Notes: generated by a model not told the origin, from the letters alone. Shown: positions 18,093 to 27,430, numbered from the stretch's first letter. The stretch is DNA of 64,000 nt from CALFER01 sp964472395 (GCA_964472395.1 CAYYMM010000009.1:1-64000), one strand, 5' to 3'. A program made the numbers and translations.

Positions 18093-18860
18093 TCAACCCT
18101 TCTGATCGGCCTCGGGCTTCTCAGAGGGTCCGGAAGGATGTTTACGGTCGATCTCTGTTAACTTTGTCTGCGCTGTCGATCGCCAAGCAGAATCCGGGTA
18201 GCGATCGATCAACTCCTGATAGCTTTGTCTGGCAGATTCCCAGTTTTCCAGTGATTCAAAACGTTTTCCGGTTTCAAAAATGACAATATCCATCATCAGG
18301 GAATCGGGATACTGAGTCCGGAGATCTTGTAGTGTTTTTAAAGATTCCGATACCTGGGTGAGATTCATTTCGGCAGTTGATTTACCGAGCAAGGCACCGG
18401 GGAGAAGGGCATGTCCGGGATGTGACGTGATCCATTCGGAATATGCCTGGAGTGCTTCTTGGTTTTTACCCTCGGTGATCAGGACTCCGGCTTTGAGCAA
18501 CTGAGCGTTCGCACTGGCATGGGTGCTGGGATAATTATCAACGAGCTCCTGAATCTCCGAAATCGGGTCCTTGGTTGCCGGCGGCGGTGCATCTGTGTCG
18601 GCGGTTTGAACCTGAGCAAGTGAATTCAGACGATTCTGGAAAGCATTTACCGCTTCCTGGAACTGAACGGATGCCTGCTGTTCTTTGGCTTGCTTATTCA
18701 TGTTGATCAAGATGATCAATGCGAGAACAATCGCTGCTGCGACGCCGATGTATCCGATGGCATCCTTATGAGATTGATAAAACTGATCGAAACGAGATAC
18801 AGGTGTTTCACTCGATGATGGGGTTGATGTTCGAGGTTTCGGATGAGTTGTCTCTGCCAT
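18093..18860 (-). CDS. Membrane-anchored TPR protein (YfgM/TolA-binding-like)
   Basis: A 255-aa protein with a cytoplasmic N-terminus rich in Ser/Thr/Pro, one transmembrane segment (about residues 35-53, IGYIGVAAAIVLALIILI) and a periplasmic tetratricopeptide region. Repeats can be seen around YPSTHASANAQLLKAGVLI, HPGHALLPGALLGKSTAE, YPDSLMMDIVIFETGKRFE and YPDSAWRSTAQTKL. This architecture resembles YfgM, an ancillary SecYEG/chaperone-network protein, but the specific role is an inference. It is upstream of the pseudo-receiver gene in the same direction. Confidence 0.75.
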   Translation of the reverse strand: MAETTHPKPRTSTPSSSETPVSRFDQFYQSHKDAIGYIGVAAAIVLALIILINMNKQAKEQQASVQFQEAVNAFQNRLNSLAQVQTADTDAPPPATKDPISEIQELVDNYPSTHASANAQLLKAGVLITEGKNQEALQAYSEWITSHPGHALLPGALLGKSTAEMNLTQVSESLKTLQDLRTQYPDSLMMDIVIFETGKRFESLENWESARQSYQELIDRYPDSAWRSTAQTKLTEIDRKHPSGPSEKPEADQKG

Positions 18861-18915
18861 GATCGCCTCCTGAAGTCAGACGCAAAACGAAAACGTGTTG
18901 CGGAGATCGTCCAAT

Positions 18916-18988
18916 TGCGCCTGGCAGGAATTGAACCTGCGACACCCGGATTAGGAATCCGGTGCTCTATCCCCTGAGCTACAGGCGC
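18916..18988 (-). tRNA. tRNA-Arg (anticodon CCU)
   Basis: On the minus strand the sequence folds into a full cloverleaf. The 7-bp acceptor stem is GCGCCTG with CAGGCGC. The anticodon stem CCGGA/TCCGG encloses loop TTCCTAA, so the anticodon is CCT. The T-arm is GCAGG-TTCAATT-CCTGC and the discriminator is A. The 3' CCA is not encoded. It reads the AGG arginine codon and lies between the TPR gene and apt. Confidence 0.96.
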
Positions 18989-19020
18989 TTCTCGGAAAGA
19001 AGAGTGTTCTTTCCAATAAC

Positions 19021-19536
19021 CTAAAATACTAACAGAGAATGGGTCTCGTAGCCACCGATTTTTTTTCGTCCATCCAGAAATGACAGTTCGCTCAGGAATG
19101 ACACTCCAACAATGTTCCCACCCAGTTTCTCGATCAGATCGCATGCTGCGCGAATGGTTCCACCTGTCGCAAGCACATCGTCCACAAGCAGTATCCGCTC
19201 ACCTTGAGTGACTGCATCCTCATGAATCTCAATTGTATCCGACCCATATTCCAGTGCGTAGGTGTGCCGGATGGATCGGAAAGGCAGCTTTCCCGGCTTA
19301 CGGATCGGAACGACACCGGTGCCTAAAGCGATTGCAATCGGTGCTGCAAACAAGAAACCACGCGCTTCGATACCGACAACCTTGTCCACATGCCGATCCC
19401 GAAAGGGAGTCGCCATTGCTTCGATCGCAGAGTGGAAAGCATCCGGAGACGCCAGCAGGGGCGTGATATCCTTAAACTGGATACCCGGTTTAGGAAAATC
19501 TGGAATGTTGCGGATAAACTGATTCAGATCGATCAC
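19021..19536 (-). CDS. apt: Adenine phosphoribosyltransferase
   Basis: Apt salvages adenine with PRPP to AMP in the cytoplasm. The 171 aa show DFPKPGIQFKDITPLL at the N-terminus, GIEARGFLFAAPIA, the flexible-loop KPGKLPF region and the PRPP-binding motif ILLVDDVLATGGT. The start is a GTG five bases behind a strong GAGGAGG site, giving MIDLNQFIRNIPDFP. It follows acyP by 14 bases and is probably cotranscribed with it. Confidence 0.96.
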   Translation of the reverse strand: MIDLNQFIRNIPDFPKPGIQFKDITPLLASPDAFHSAIEAMATPFRDRHVDKVVGIEARGFLFAAPIAIALGTGVVPIRKPGKLPFRSIRHTYALEYGSDTIEIHEDAVTQGERILLVDDVLATGGTIRAACDLIEKLGGNIVGVSFLSELSFLDGRKKIGGYETHSLLVF

Positions 19537-19550
19537 ACCAACCTCCTCGT

Positions 19551-19829
19551 TTACTTGTAGAGGATCGAAAAATCCTCAAATGGATCATGTTCTTCACTCA
19601 TCTCATACATCTCGATGTTTTTGACATCCGAAAACGATGGGCCCTTGAGTAACTCGGTGTAAAACTCGATGAGTACGTGCTCCTCACCATATGCAATGAT
19701 TTCGACCGTTCCATCCATCAGATTTCGAGTTGTCCCGGTTATCCTAAGCCGTGCGGCGGCTTTTTTGGCAAAGTAGCGGTATCCGACACCTTGTACTCGT
19801 CCACTCACAATCCATCGAACCGTTTTCAT
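19551..19829 (-). CDS. acyP: Acylphosphatase
   Basis: A 92-aa acylphosphatase that hydrolyses carboxyl-phosphate bonds such as acetyl or carbamoyl phosphate. The family signature GRVQGVGYRYFA carries the phosphate-binding arginine near residue 10-18. The catalytic asparagine lies in TGTTRNLMDGTVEI. Length and fold order match the family. It is the first gene of an apparent two-gene unit with apt. No clear Shine-Dalgarno precedes the ATG. Confidence 0.93.
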   Translation of the reverse strand: MKTVRWIVSGRVQGVGYRYFAKKAAARLRITGTTRNLMDGTVEIIAYGEEHVLIEFYTELLKGPSFSDVKNIEMYEMSEEHDPFEDFSILYK

Positions 19830-19949
19830 TCAGCTGTCATCACCATTGATCAGAATTCCTGTCCGTAAGGTGCACAAAACTATGATATTCTACAAGGCAA
19901 AAGGCCATGAGCCTCGCACATTTCATCGTAACAGATCGATCGTAATTCT

Positions 19950-22001
19950 TCACAACAGATCCGCATCGGCCTGCTCTTGTGGTTTGTCCTTCTCCTGTTC
20001 GGTCCGTTTCTGAGGAAGGATACCCTCTTTCCTCAGTGCCAGCAGTTCCTTTTTTGCCGTCAGATTATCCGGATTCCACTTCAGTACATCCTGATATTTG
20101 TTCGAAGCTTCCTGCCTCATATCCGAGTTTTTGTAGAAGTTCGCTAGCGCAAGGTGTAACTCGGAATTGCTTGGATCCATGTCGATCACTATTTCATAGT
20201 TCTGAATCGCGTCCTTGCGGAGATCCGGGCGTGTCGCCTGAATCTCAGCCAGTTTCAAATGAAACGGAATCTGTCGAGGCAGCATGGAGATAGCTTTTTT
20301 AATCAGCTTGATCGCGCGGTCATAGTCGTTCTTCTGCGTGAATGCCAGCGTGCCTGCCTGGAAGAACTTATTCGCGCTGATCGCCAACTCCTCCTTGTCA
20401 ATGTCCGCGATCATCTCATAGTAAACCGGGCTCTTGGGATCATATTCGATCGCTTGCTGGAACAGTTCCCTCGCTTTAACAAAATTATTGTTCTTGAACT
20501 CAAGCATGCCTCGATTGAAGAGAATCATCGCTTCGGATTTCTTCCGCTCATCAGTCTCACGTACTTCCTTCAGCGAAATAACGTATTGCTTCCTGGTCTT
20601 CGGATCCATCAATGTCTGATATGCCTCTTTCAATTTATCCCGGATCCAGACCGCCTTGTCCAGATGCTCCTTGTCTCGTTCTTTCAAATCAACTCCGGAG
20701 GGATTGATTTTGCGTACAAGCCTCACGAAGGCGGTGTGAATCGCTTTTCGGTCTGCGTTCGGTGGAACATTCAACATGTCGAAATAGGTGATGTTCTTCA
20801 TCCGCAGTCGGTTGTAACCCATGGTGACGTTCGATACGAACTTTTTATAGCGAACCTTTGCTGCGACAATGTCTTCCAATGTGACAGCATCCCCTCCGTC
20901 ATCATCCATCAGCGATGGATCGTCAGCAGATTCGATTGGTTTCGTCGCCGGCTTGGCGTGTACCGGAGAGGTTGCCGGTTGTGGGCGAGGTGAATCAGGT
21001 ATTTTGGGCGCTGATGATGCGGCATTGTTGGAGATCTCGAGGTCTTCGAGGCTGTCGATCGAGAGAATATCCTCGATGGAAGATGTGATTGATGAGAGAT
21101 CATCGAGGGATTCTGCTGCAGAGGCAGCAGCCGGAGACGAGATTGTTGAAGGCACTTTTTCAAGTTGTTCGACGATCAATTTCAGCAGGCCAACGAGTTC
21201 GCCCTGGGGGCCAAGCGCATGAAATGCATCCTCGAGCCTTGAAATGGCGGACGCAAGCAACGCTCTGAGAAACGGTCTTGAATCCGGAAGCTTCGGTTTC
21301 ATCGGCGGGACAACCGTAAAGATCCCCAGCTCTTGCAGGTGTTTCAATCCTTTCACAATCCGATTCCTTGGTTCGGTCAAGGTATACCAATATGCACGAA
21401 AAGTGATTCCGGGGCGATAACCGGCGAGAATTTTCAGTTCATCCAGGCTGAGTTGTTCCGGCAGATTGCGGATTTCCTCCGGACTGACCCATATGATCTT
21501 TCCATCAAAATCCGGTATTTCCTTGCGAACAGACTGTATCCCACTTACATCCGGGATTATCTCATCAATCCAATCTCGGAATGCAATATCGAACATTAAA
21601 AAGTTCTGCCGTAAATCAGGGAAGATCTCATACCTCCCGTCCTGACAATCCAACAAACTAAAGAATAAATCCTCTGCTTGTTGATAGATGGCAAGCTGAA
21701 TTTGCTCGTCTGTGACGGAAGAAATCGATCGAACCGCAGAGATCTCATCCGAAAACATCATCAGTTCAGCCTGAAGTTTCTGCACCTGTTCGGAGGTGAT
21801 GATTCCGCGACCATTCAGAATTCTGATAATCGAAACCGGCGGATTGGAACTGGCGATTCCACTAACTTTTCCGTCATGAGTGGCGAGATGATATGAACCC
21901 TTGCCCGTTTGAAACGTGATCATGCCGGAATGTTTCTGAGATCGCATGAGTGTCAGAACTGAAGGCAGTGCCAACGCTTCGGGTTTTCCTTCAAAAGCCA
22001 T
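19950..22001 (-). CDS. DUF4388 (PATAN)-J-like-TPR multidomain protein
   Basis: A 683-aa cytoplasmic protein of unknown function. The N-terminus matches the DUF4388/PATAN pattern (LMRSQKHSGMITFQTGKGSYHLATHDGKV, residues 10-45, and the helical ITSEQVQKLQAEL section), a module found in signalling proteins. A Ser/Pro-rich spacer (about 285-370) leads to a J-domain-like unit (YFDMLNVPPNADRKAIHTAFVRLVRK ... LKEAYQTLMDPKTRKQYV). In that unit the HPD tripeptide is replaced by NPS, so DnaK stimulation is unlikely. TPR repeats fill roughly 490-650. The start at 22001 follows GGAGG by five bases; an ATG at 22013 overlaps that site. A second protein of this type lies at 32629-34209. Confidence 0.8.
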   Translation of the reverse strand: MAFEGKPEALALPSVLTLMRSQKHSGMITFQTGKGSYHLATHDGKVSGIASSNPPVSIIRILNGRGIITSEQVQKLQAELMMFSDEISAVRSISSVTDEQIQLAIYQQAEDLFFSLLDCQDGRYEIFPDLRQNFLMFDIAFRDWIDEIIPDVSGIQSVRKEIPDFDGKIIWVSPEEIRNLPEQLSLDELKILAGYRPGITFRAYWYTLTEPRNRIVKGLKHLQELGIFTVVPPMKPKLPDSRPFLRALLASAISRLEDAFHALGPQGELVGLLKLIVEQLEKVPSTISSPAAASAAESLDDLSSITSSIEDILSIDSLEDLEISNNAASSAPKIPDSPRPQPATSPVHAKPATKPIESADDPSLMDDDGGDAVTLEDIVAAKVRYKKFVSNVTMGYNRLRMKNITYFDMLNVPPNADRKAIHTAFVRLVRKINPSGVDLKERDKEHLDKAVWIRDKLKEAYQTLMDPKTRKQYVISLKEVRETDERKKSEAMILFNRGMLEFKNNNFVKARELFQQAIEYDPKSPVYYEMIADIDKEELAISANKFFQAGTLAFTQKNDYDRAIKLIKKAISMLPRQIPFHLKLAEIQATRPDLRKDAIQNYEIVIDMDPSNSELHLALANFYKNSDMRQEASNKYQDVLKWNPDNLTAKKELLALRKEGILPQKRTEQEKDKPQEQADADLL

Positions 22002-22119
22002 AGATTCCTCCATGCAGACAGTTCAAAACTCTGAATAGAATAGCGGATAATTCCGATCAGGAAAAGCTCGGAAGCGGATCCGACCGCCGATTTTTCGTCG
22101 ATTCAATTGTGGTTCAGAA

Positions 22120-22194
<75 letters not shown>

Positions 22195-22276
22195 TCGGTC
22201 TGCAATCAGGTTCGCAAGACCATGGCGAAGAATAGCTGAACTCAGAGATCAGAGCAAGAGAAAAAAATGCAGCGGA

Positions 22277-22954
22277 TCACGGATTCTGAACGGTCCATCC
22301 ATGCCTTCCTAGCAGATCAACAAACACACAATCCGTATACTCCTGCCGTACGAACTCCCCGTCAATTCGTCGAATGAGCCACACGCGCTGTCGGCTGCGT
22401 GACCCGATCGGGATCACAAGCCGTCCACCTGGTGAGAGTTGATTCTGCAGCACGATCGCGGTCTCGGGGGATCCTGCAGACACAATGATCCGATCAAATG
22501 GGGCAGCACTCGGCCACCCCTGTGATCCATCTCCGACTTCGACTCGCACCGTGTACAATCCGAGTTGATCGAGTCTCGATCGCGCCCTACGCGCAAGTGA
22601 TTCATACCATTCCACAGAATAAAGCTTGGCGGATAGCACTGCCAGAATAGCAGTCACGTACCCGGATCCTGATCCAATTTCGAGGACACGATGATGTTTT
22701 TGGACATCGAGGAGTTCGAGCATTCGTGCGACTGTCGATGGATGCGATATCGTCTGTCCCTCACCGATTGGCAACGGCTGATCCTCGTAGGCGATTTCCC
22801 AAAGTGGTTGATCGACAAAAAAATGCCGCGGCATTATCTTCATGAGATCGATCAACCTCTCCGTTTTCAAGATGCCTTCGTTGCGGAGTCGATCGACCAT
22901 GCGCCGTCGTGCTTCAGTGTACCGGATTTCTTCCGAAACGGATTTCATCTGCAT
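22277..22954 (-). CDS. pcm: Protein-L-isoaspartate O-methyltransferase
   Basis: Pcm methylates isoaspartyl residues formed by protein ageing so that they can revert to aspartate. The 225 aa contain PRHFFVDQPLWEIAYEDQPLPIGEGQTISHP, the substrate-recognition segment, and the SAM-binding motif VLEIGSGSGYVTAIL. SVEWYESLARRAR and FDRIIVSAG follow. The C-terminal LSPGGRLVIPIG closes the Rossmann fold. It stands alone between two tRNA-Pro genes. Confidence 0.94.
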   Translation of the reverse strand: MQMKSVSEEIRYTEARRRMVDRLRNEGILKTERLIDLMKIMPRHFFVDQPLWEIAYEDQPLPIGEGQTISHPSTVARMLELLDVQKHHRVLEIGSGSGYVTAILAVLSAKLYSVEWYESLARRARSRLDQLGLYTVRVEVGDGSQGWPSAAPFDRIIVSAGSPETAIVLQNQLSPGGRLVIPIGSRSRQRVWLIRRIDGEFVRQEYTDCVFVDLLGRHGWTVQNP

Positions 22955-23084
22955 ATTCCTGCTCGCACCATATCATAAATCGTCATCAACTTGAGCCTCA
23001 CGAGGAAACAACACATCCTGTAGTCCGTTCCCTAAGAAACTGCTCGTGCGTGATTCGGGCATTGAATCAGTATGGATAAAAAAA

Positions 23085-23162
<78 letters not shown>

Positions 23163-23172
23163 ACAGACGCAG

Positions 23173-23505
23173 TCATCGTAGTTCAGACAAAATGCCTTGT
23201 AAACAGATTTTTATTTCGCGAAGGGTTCGCCTGAGATCCGGTTCCGGAATCGTCCGCTCCGATGAACTCATCTTGTTACGTGCTCCGGATACCGTCAGCT
23301 TTTCATCATATCGCAGTCGGATGATCTTTTTTAGTACTTCGATGTCCTCATCAGTGTACTCTCTTTGTCCGGAATCCGTCTTTTTGGGCCGGAGTTCCGG
23401 AAACTCTGATTCCCAATATCGCAAGACATACGCAGGTACATTCAGCATCTGGGCAACTTTCCCGATCCGATAATGGGTTTTTTCCTTTCTCTCCCTTCGG
23501 TTCAT
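23173..23505 (-). CDS. MerR-family transcriptional regulator
   Basis: A short 110-aa MerR-type protein. The winged-helix DNA-binding domain is at residues 10-80 (YRIGKVAQMLNVPAYVLRYWESEFPEL, then REYTDEDIEVLKKI). The rest is a short helical segment with no metal- or drug-binding domain. Small proteins of this subtype often sit with ribosomal or chromosome-segregation genes and bind their own or nearby promoters, but the target here is unknown. The start overlaps the end of the pseudouridine synthase gene by four bases. Confidence 0.87.
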   Translation of the reverse strand: MNRRERKEKTHYRIGKVAQMLNVPAYVLRYWESEFPELRPKKTDSGQREYTDEDIEVLKKIIRLRYDEKLTVSGARNKMSSSERTIPEPDLRRTLREIKICLQGILSELR

Positions 23506-24314
23506 CCACGCGATCTCCGTGATGCCCCTCTCGGCACGCGATTGTTATGGGTTCGTGCGGAGGTTCTGTCCGCAGCTTTTTCCGTTGATCCTTTATAATC
23601 ACTCAGACTCCGAACTTCTCGTGGTGTTAAAAACCGGTACTCTCCACTCTTCAAGGACCCGAGTTCGATGTTACCGATTGCGATGCGAACGAGTTTCACC
23701 ACGGGGAATCCGGTTGCATCTCCCATGCGGCGAACTTGACGATTCACTCCGCCTGTCAAGGTGACTTTCAACCACGTGTTGCTTTCAGTCCTCCTCTCGA
23801 TCTCAACATGCGATGCCCGAAGGATTTGTCCCTGATCACTCACACCACGCGTCCACTTCTCAAGATCCTCCTTTTTTGGGACAGAGCGTACCTTTGCAAG
23901 ATAGGTCTTGGGGATTCGATTGCGAGGGTGTGCAATTTTATTCGCCCAGATGCCATCATTAGTGAACAGAATGGCGCCTTCTGTCTGAAAATCCAGGCGT
24001 CCGACAGGAAATAAACGCATTCCTATGTCCGGCAGAAGGCTTCGAGCAAGCGGGCGCCCCTCGGGATCGTTGTCACTGACAATGAAGCCTCGGGGTTTGT
24101 TCAGCAGTATGTACAGCATTTCAGGAGCGAGAAGCGTTGGTGCACCATCGATCAGAATCCGATCTTTGTCCGGTACGACTCGGACACCATTTCCTGCGAT
24201 TTCTCCATTGACCGACACTCGTCCATCCTGAATCAACTTGTCGCAATAGCGACGTGAACCGATACCGGACATGGCCAGATATCGGATCAAGGGCATTTCA
24301 AGCGAATTATTCAT
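23502..24314 (-). CDS. rRNA pseudouridine synthase, RluB/RsuA family
   Basis: Converts a specific uridine in rRNA to pseudouridine; family members modify 23S (RluB) or 16S (RsuA) rRNA. An N-terminal S4 domain (LIRYLAMSGIGSRRYCDKLIQDGRVSVNG) is followed by NKPRGFIVSDND, the catalytic-aspartate motif FPVGRLDFQTEGAILFTNDG and GGVNRQVRRM. The ATG at 24314 has GGAG seven bases upstream and gives 270 aa. A GTG at 24338 would overlap the scpB stop and add eight residues. The Arg-rich tail is unremarkable. The neighbourhood scpA-scpB-rluB is common in bacteria and favours RluB. Confidence 0.92.
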   Translation of the reverse strand: MNNSLEMPLIRYLAMSGIGSRRYCDKLIQDGRVSVNGEIAGNGVRVVPDKDRILIDGAPTLLAPEMLYILLNKPRGFIVSDNDPEGRPLARSLLPDIGMRLFPVGRLDFQTEGAILFTNDGIWANKIAHPRNRIPKTYLAKVRSVPKKEDLEKWTRGVSDQGQILRASHVEIERRTESNTWLKVTLTGGVNRQVRRMGDATGFPVVKLVRIAIGNIELGSLKSGEYRFLTPREVRSLSDYKGSTEKAADRTSARTHNNRVPRGASRRSRG

Positions 24315-24334
24315 GGGCGTCTCCACTCTATCCT

Positions 24335-24997
24335 TCACTGATCGGAATGATCTGTTAAATGATGATCTTCCGTCGGTGTTTCAATCATTTCGAGGGTACT
24401 CGTTGTGGAAAATGGCAGTTCAGGCGACTCTGTTCGCGAAAGAACCTCTTCAAACTCATGGATGTCCGGCAGGGATTTGAGATCTTTCAGGCCGAACTGG
24501 ATCAGGAAACGCGAGGTTGTTCCATAGAGCATCGGATTCCCAGGTCCGCGTTTTCTCCCCAGAATTGTAATCAGATCCTTCTCAATCAAACTTTTCAATG
24601 GTCCGGCTACATCCACTCCCCGAATCTGTTCAATTTCGGGCGCGGTTACGGGTTGCCGGTAAGCGACGATCGCCAACGTTTCACACGCGGCACGACTCAG
24701 CCTGGATTTGCATCGTATCGTTCGGATCTTGCGGATGTAAGCAGCATGCTCCGGGCGACTCGCCAGCTGGTACCCAGATGCAACCTCGATGATCTGTAAT
24801 CCACGATGCGACCGGTTGTACTCAATGATGAACTGCTCAAACAGGTCCTCGAATCGCTCCGGTTCCAGTTCATCGGTGAACGCGAGACGCAGGGCATCGC
24901 GTTGCACGGGCTCACCTGAAGCGAACAACAGGCATTCGCAGATATGTCCGAATCGCTCAAAATCCATCATCTGCATGTCTCTATTGTCACATCCCAT
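24335..24997 (-). CDS. scpB: Segregation and condensation protein B
   Basis: ScpB is a winged-helix subunit that dimerises and binds ScpA in the SMC condensin complex for chromosome compaction. The 220 aa show ECLLFASGEPV near the N-terminus, LSRAACETLAIVAYRQPVTAPEIEQIRGVD in the middle, and ILGRKRGPGNPMLYGTT with TSRFLIQFGLKDLKSLP at the end. An acidic/Thr tail of about 35 residues follows. It overlaps scpA by 11 bases. Internal Met codons a few residues in make the exact start uncertain. The smc gene itself is not in the window. Confidence 0.95.
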   Translation of the reverse strand: MGCDNRDMQMMDFERFGHICECLLFASGEPVQRDALRLAFTDELEPERFEDLFEQFIIEYNRSHRGLQIIEVASGYQLASRPEHAAYIRKIRTIRCKSRLSRAACETLAIVAYRQPVTAPEIEQIRGVDVAGPLKSLIEKDLITILGRKRGPGNPMLYGTTSRFLIQFGLKDLKSLPDIHEFEEVLSRTESPELPFSTTSTLEMIETPTEDHHLTDHSDQ

Positions 24998-25733
24998 CCC
25001 TTACCGGAGCAATGAGGATTTCCGCCCAAAGATGGCGCTGACGCAACGTGATCAAATGTATTTTTACCAGTTCGAGGATCGCCAGGAAAGAGACGATCAC
25101 TTCCTGACGACTGCCGCATCGCTTGAAATATTCGGAAAACAATGTCGGTCCCTGCTCACCCAGAAATGTCAGCAGATCAGACATCTTCTCGCGTATCGAC
25201 ATCACCCCGGGAATGACGACATGCACAGGGGCACTCGAGTGCTTTTCGATGACATCCCTGAGCGCTTTGAGCAGATCGAGCAACGTGGCTTCCAGGATCC
25301 ACTCTCGATCAAGATCATCCATCTCCGCGACCGGATGTTCATAAACGAGCGATTGAAGTTCGTATCGATTCTGTAGATAACTGCCGGCGTTACGAAACAA
25401 TTGGTATTCCTGCAACTGCCGGGTCAACTCCTCCCTCGGATCGTTCTCTTCCATATTCACGTCTTCCGGATCAACAGGCAGCAGCATTCTCGATTTGATC
25501 AACATCAGGGTTGCGGCCATCACAAGATATTCACCCGCCACAGTTAAATCCAGATCCCTCATCAGTTCCAAAGTTTCCAGATATTGAGACGTTATGGTCG
25601 AAATCGGTATGTCACTGATGTCGATTTTCTGATCCTGAATCAGATGCAGCAGTAAATCCAGCGGACCCTCAAACAATGAGAGTGTCACGCGAGGTGTCTC
25701 TTTGGAAGATCCGATAGGATCGCCGACGATCAT
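24987..25733 (-). CDS. scpA: Segregation and condensation protein A
   Basis: ScpA is the kleisin that bridges the SMC heads and binds ScpB. The 248 aa open with the diagnostic LSLFEGPLDLLLHLIQDQKIDISDIPISTITSQYL and LMIKSRMLL-type helices. The C-terminal winged-helix part is LVKIHLITLRQRHLWAEILIAP. It overlaps the upstream M50 protease gene by four bases and scpB by 11, forming one unit. Confidence 0.96.
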   Translation of the reverse strand: MIVGDPIGSSKETPRVTLSLFEGPLDLLLHLIQDQKIDISDIPISTITSQYLETLELMRDLDLTVAGEYLVMAATLMLIKSRMLLPVDPEDVNMEENDPREELTRQLQEYQLFRNAGSYLQNRYELQSLVYEHPVAEMDDLDREWILEATLLDLLKALRDVIEKHSSAPVHVVIPGVMSIREKMSDLLTFLGEQGPTLFSEYFKRCGSRQEVIVSFLAILELVKIHLITLRQRHLWAEILIAPVRDGM

Positions 25734-26389
25734 CGATAGCCACTAATGAACGAGAAAATCGTGAGCAGAACAGACCCGATCGGACGGAGATACACGGTCC
25801 CGAGGATGTTTGAAAAAACGAGTGCGAACAGGATCACGAATCCGTATTGCTCTAAAAATCGGTATTTAGAGGCATGTCGATCCGGAAGAAAGTAAGCGAG
25901 AATGCCGGATCCATCCAGCGGTGGCACCGGAATCAGATTAAATAGCGCAAGCAAAACATTGATGTGAATCAGGAGTTGCAGAACAGCCATGAAGTAAGCA
26001 AAGAAACCAGTCGGCACAGGTGTAATGGTGCTGATCAATCTGATGAGGATGGACGCGACGAGTGCTAGCAACAGATTCGAGAGAGGACCTGCCGCGGATA
26101 TGATCGCACTGTCCCGTCGAGGGTGGCGTAGGTTGTAAAGATTGACTGGGACTGGTTTGGCCCATCCAAAAGCACCCATGCCTGATAGAGACAGCATCAG
26201 GGGAAGCAGTATTGTTCCGAACAGATCGATATGGACAAGAGGATTTAATGTCAGACGACCGAGATGCCTCGCGGTCGAGTCGCCGAGATAATCAGCGGAG
26301 GCCGCATGCGCAGCTTCATGCACACTCAAAGATGCAAGAACCGCAATGAAACTCACGATCATGTTGGGTAAAAGCTCGGAATATGCCAT
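25730..26389 (-). CDS. Site-2 protease family (M50B) membrane metallopeptidase
   Basis: A 219-aa intramembrane zinc protease of the short, PDZ-free type. The metal-binding motif is HEAAH at residues 24-28 within the first membrane helix. The second conserved motif, NLIPVPPLDGSG, supplies the aspartate ligand. Five or six hydrophobic segments are visible. Substrates are unknown. The gene heads the common cluster M50-scpA-scpB-rluB. GGGAG six bases before the ATG supports the start. It is distinct from the PDZ-containing rseP at 40737-42053. Confidence 0.91.
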   Translation of the reverse strand: MAYSELLPNMIVSFIAVLASLSVHEAAHAASADYLGDSTARHLGRLTLNPLVHIDLFGTILLPLMLSLSGMGAFGWAKPVPVNLYNLRHPRRDSAIISAAGPLSNLLLALVASILIRLISTITPVPTGFFAYFMAVLQLLIHINVLLALFNLIPVPPLDGSGILAYFLPDRHASKYRFLEQYGFVILFALVFSNILGTVYLRPIGSVLLTIFSFISGYR

Positions 26390-26452
26390 CGGTCACTCCC
26401 AGATCATCATACGGGAATCATCGGTTTGTTACCAGCACGGCCCGGAGGCTCC

Positions 26453-27424
26453 TTATCGAGCGCTGGTGCGCTTCCGGGGGCGTCTCCCTCGGGGGTGATG
26501 TTCGACGACGATCCGTCTGAGTGTCTCTTTTGCAATATGCGTGTAAATTTCGGTCGTCGAGATCGAGGCATGTCCGAGCATCTCCTGGACCGCCCTGAGA
26601 TCAGCTCCATTGGCGACAAGATGAGTCGCAAAACTGTGACGAAGGACGTGCGGCGAGATGTTCACGGGTGCGCCAGATAATATCGCCGCCCGCTTCACGA
26701 TCGCCCAGATTGAAACACGAGAAAGCTTCGATCCGCTACGGTTCAGAAAGATATAAGGGCTGGTGCATCCCTGTTTGAGAAATGAGCCACGTGCTTCCTG
26801 CAAATATTTCAGAATTGCTCGGATCGCGGATCGACCAATTGGTACCAGGCGCTCTTTGTTCCCTTTCCCAATAGTTCTGACAAATCCATGATCGAGATTG
26901 ATGTTTCCTAGGGTCAGGCTGGACAATTCAGAGACCCGGAGGCCGGTTGCATACAGCGTTTCCAGAATTGCCCGGTCTCGCAACCCCTCCCTACTGGATT
27001 GCTCCGGAGCTTTCAGAAGCGTATCAATCCACCCCAGAGGGATGACCTTCGGCAATCGCTTTGCTCGAAAATGAACAGATATCTTTTCAGTCGGATCTTC
27101 TTGCATGCAACGTTCATCTTTCATCACTGCACAAAACGAACGGAGCGCGGTCAGTTTGCGTGCCAGTGACCTTTGCGACAGTCCGCGTGATTGAAGTAAT
27201 GACAGAAAACTCGCGATATCCTGTTCAGAAATGGAATCGTGTAATCGGCCAGATTCTCCGAGAAACACGAGGAAAGACTCGACGTCATAGCGGTATGCGG
27301 ACAGGCTGTTCTTGGAAAGTCCACGCTCAACCATGAGATGCGTGCAATACAACTGGAGTCGCGATCCCCAAGGCTCACGAATCTGAGGCGGTTGCGCGCT
27401 TCTTCGCGGAGAGGGAGGTGACAA
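26453..27424 (-). CDS. xerD: Tyrosine recombinase XerC/XerD
   Basis: Xer recombinases resolve chromosome dimers at dif. The 323 aa contain an N-terminal SAM-like domain (YCTHLMVERGLSKNSLSAYRYDVESFLVFL). The catalytic domain has the expected residues: Arg in ATGLRVSEL, Lys in GKGNKERLVPIG, His-Arg in HVLRHSFATHL, His in LGHASISTTEIYTH and the tyrosine in that same segment. About 20 extra N-terminal residues before the core follow a TTG start with no strong ribosome site, so the start is uncertain. Neighbouring housekeeping genes argue for a chromosomal Xer rather than an element integrase. XerC versus XerD is not resolved. Confidence 0.9.
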   Translation of the reverse strand: MSPPSPRRSAQPPQIREPWGSRLQLYCTHLMVERGLSKNSLSAYRYDVESFLVFLGESGRLHDSISEQDIASFLSLLQSRGLSQRSLARKLTALRSFCAVMKDERCMQEDPTEKISVHFRAKRLPKVIPLGWIDTLLKAPEQSSREGLRDRAILETLYATGLRVSELSSLTLGNINLDHGFVRTIGKGNKERLVPIGRSAIRAILKYLQEARGSFLKQGCTSPYIFLNRSGSKLSRVSIWAIVKRAAILSGAPVNISPHVLRHSFATHLVANGADLRAVQEMLGHASISTTEIYTHIAKETLRRIVVEHHPRGRRPRKRTSAR

Positions 27425-27430
27425 TCGAAT

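Noticed and set aside
26453..27424. Tyrosine recombinase within 3.3 kb of two tRNA genes as a sign of an integrated element
   Set aside because: The intervening genes are housekeeping (pcm, scpA/B, rluB, M50), base use does not change visibly, no direct repeat of a tRNA end was found, and the protein looks like chromosomal Xer.
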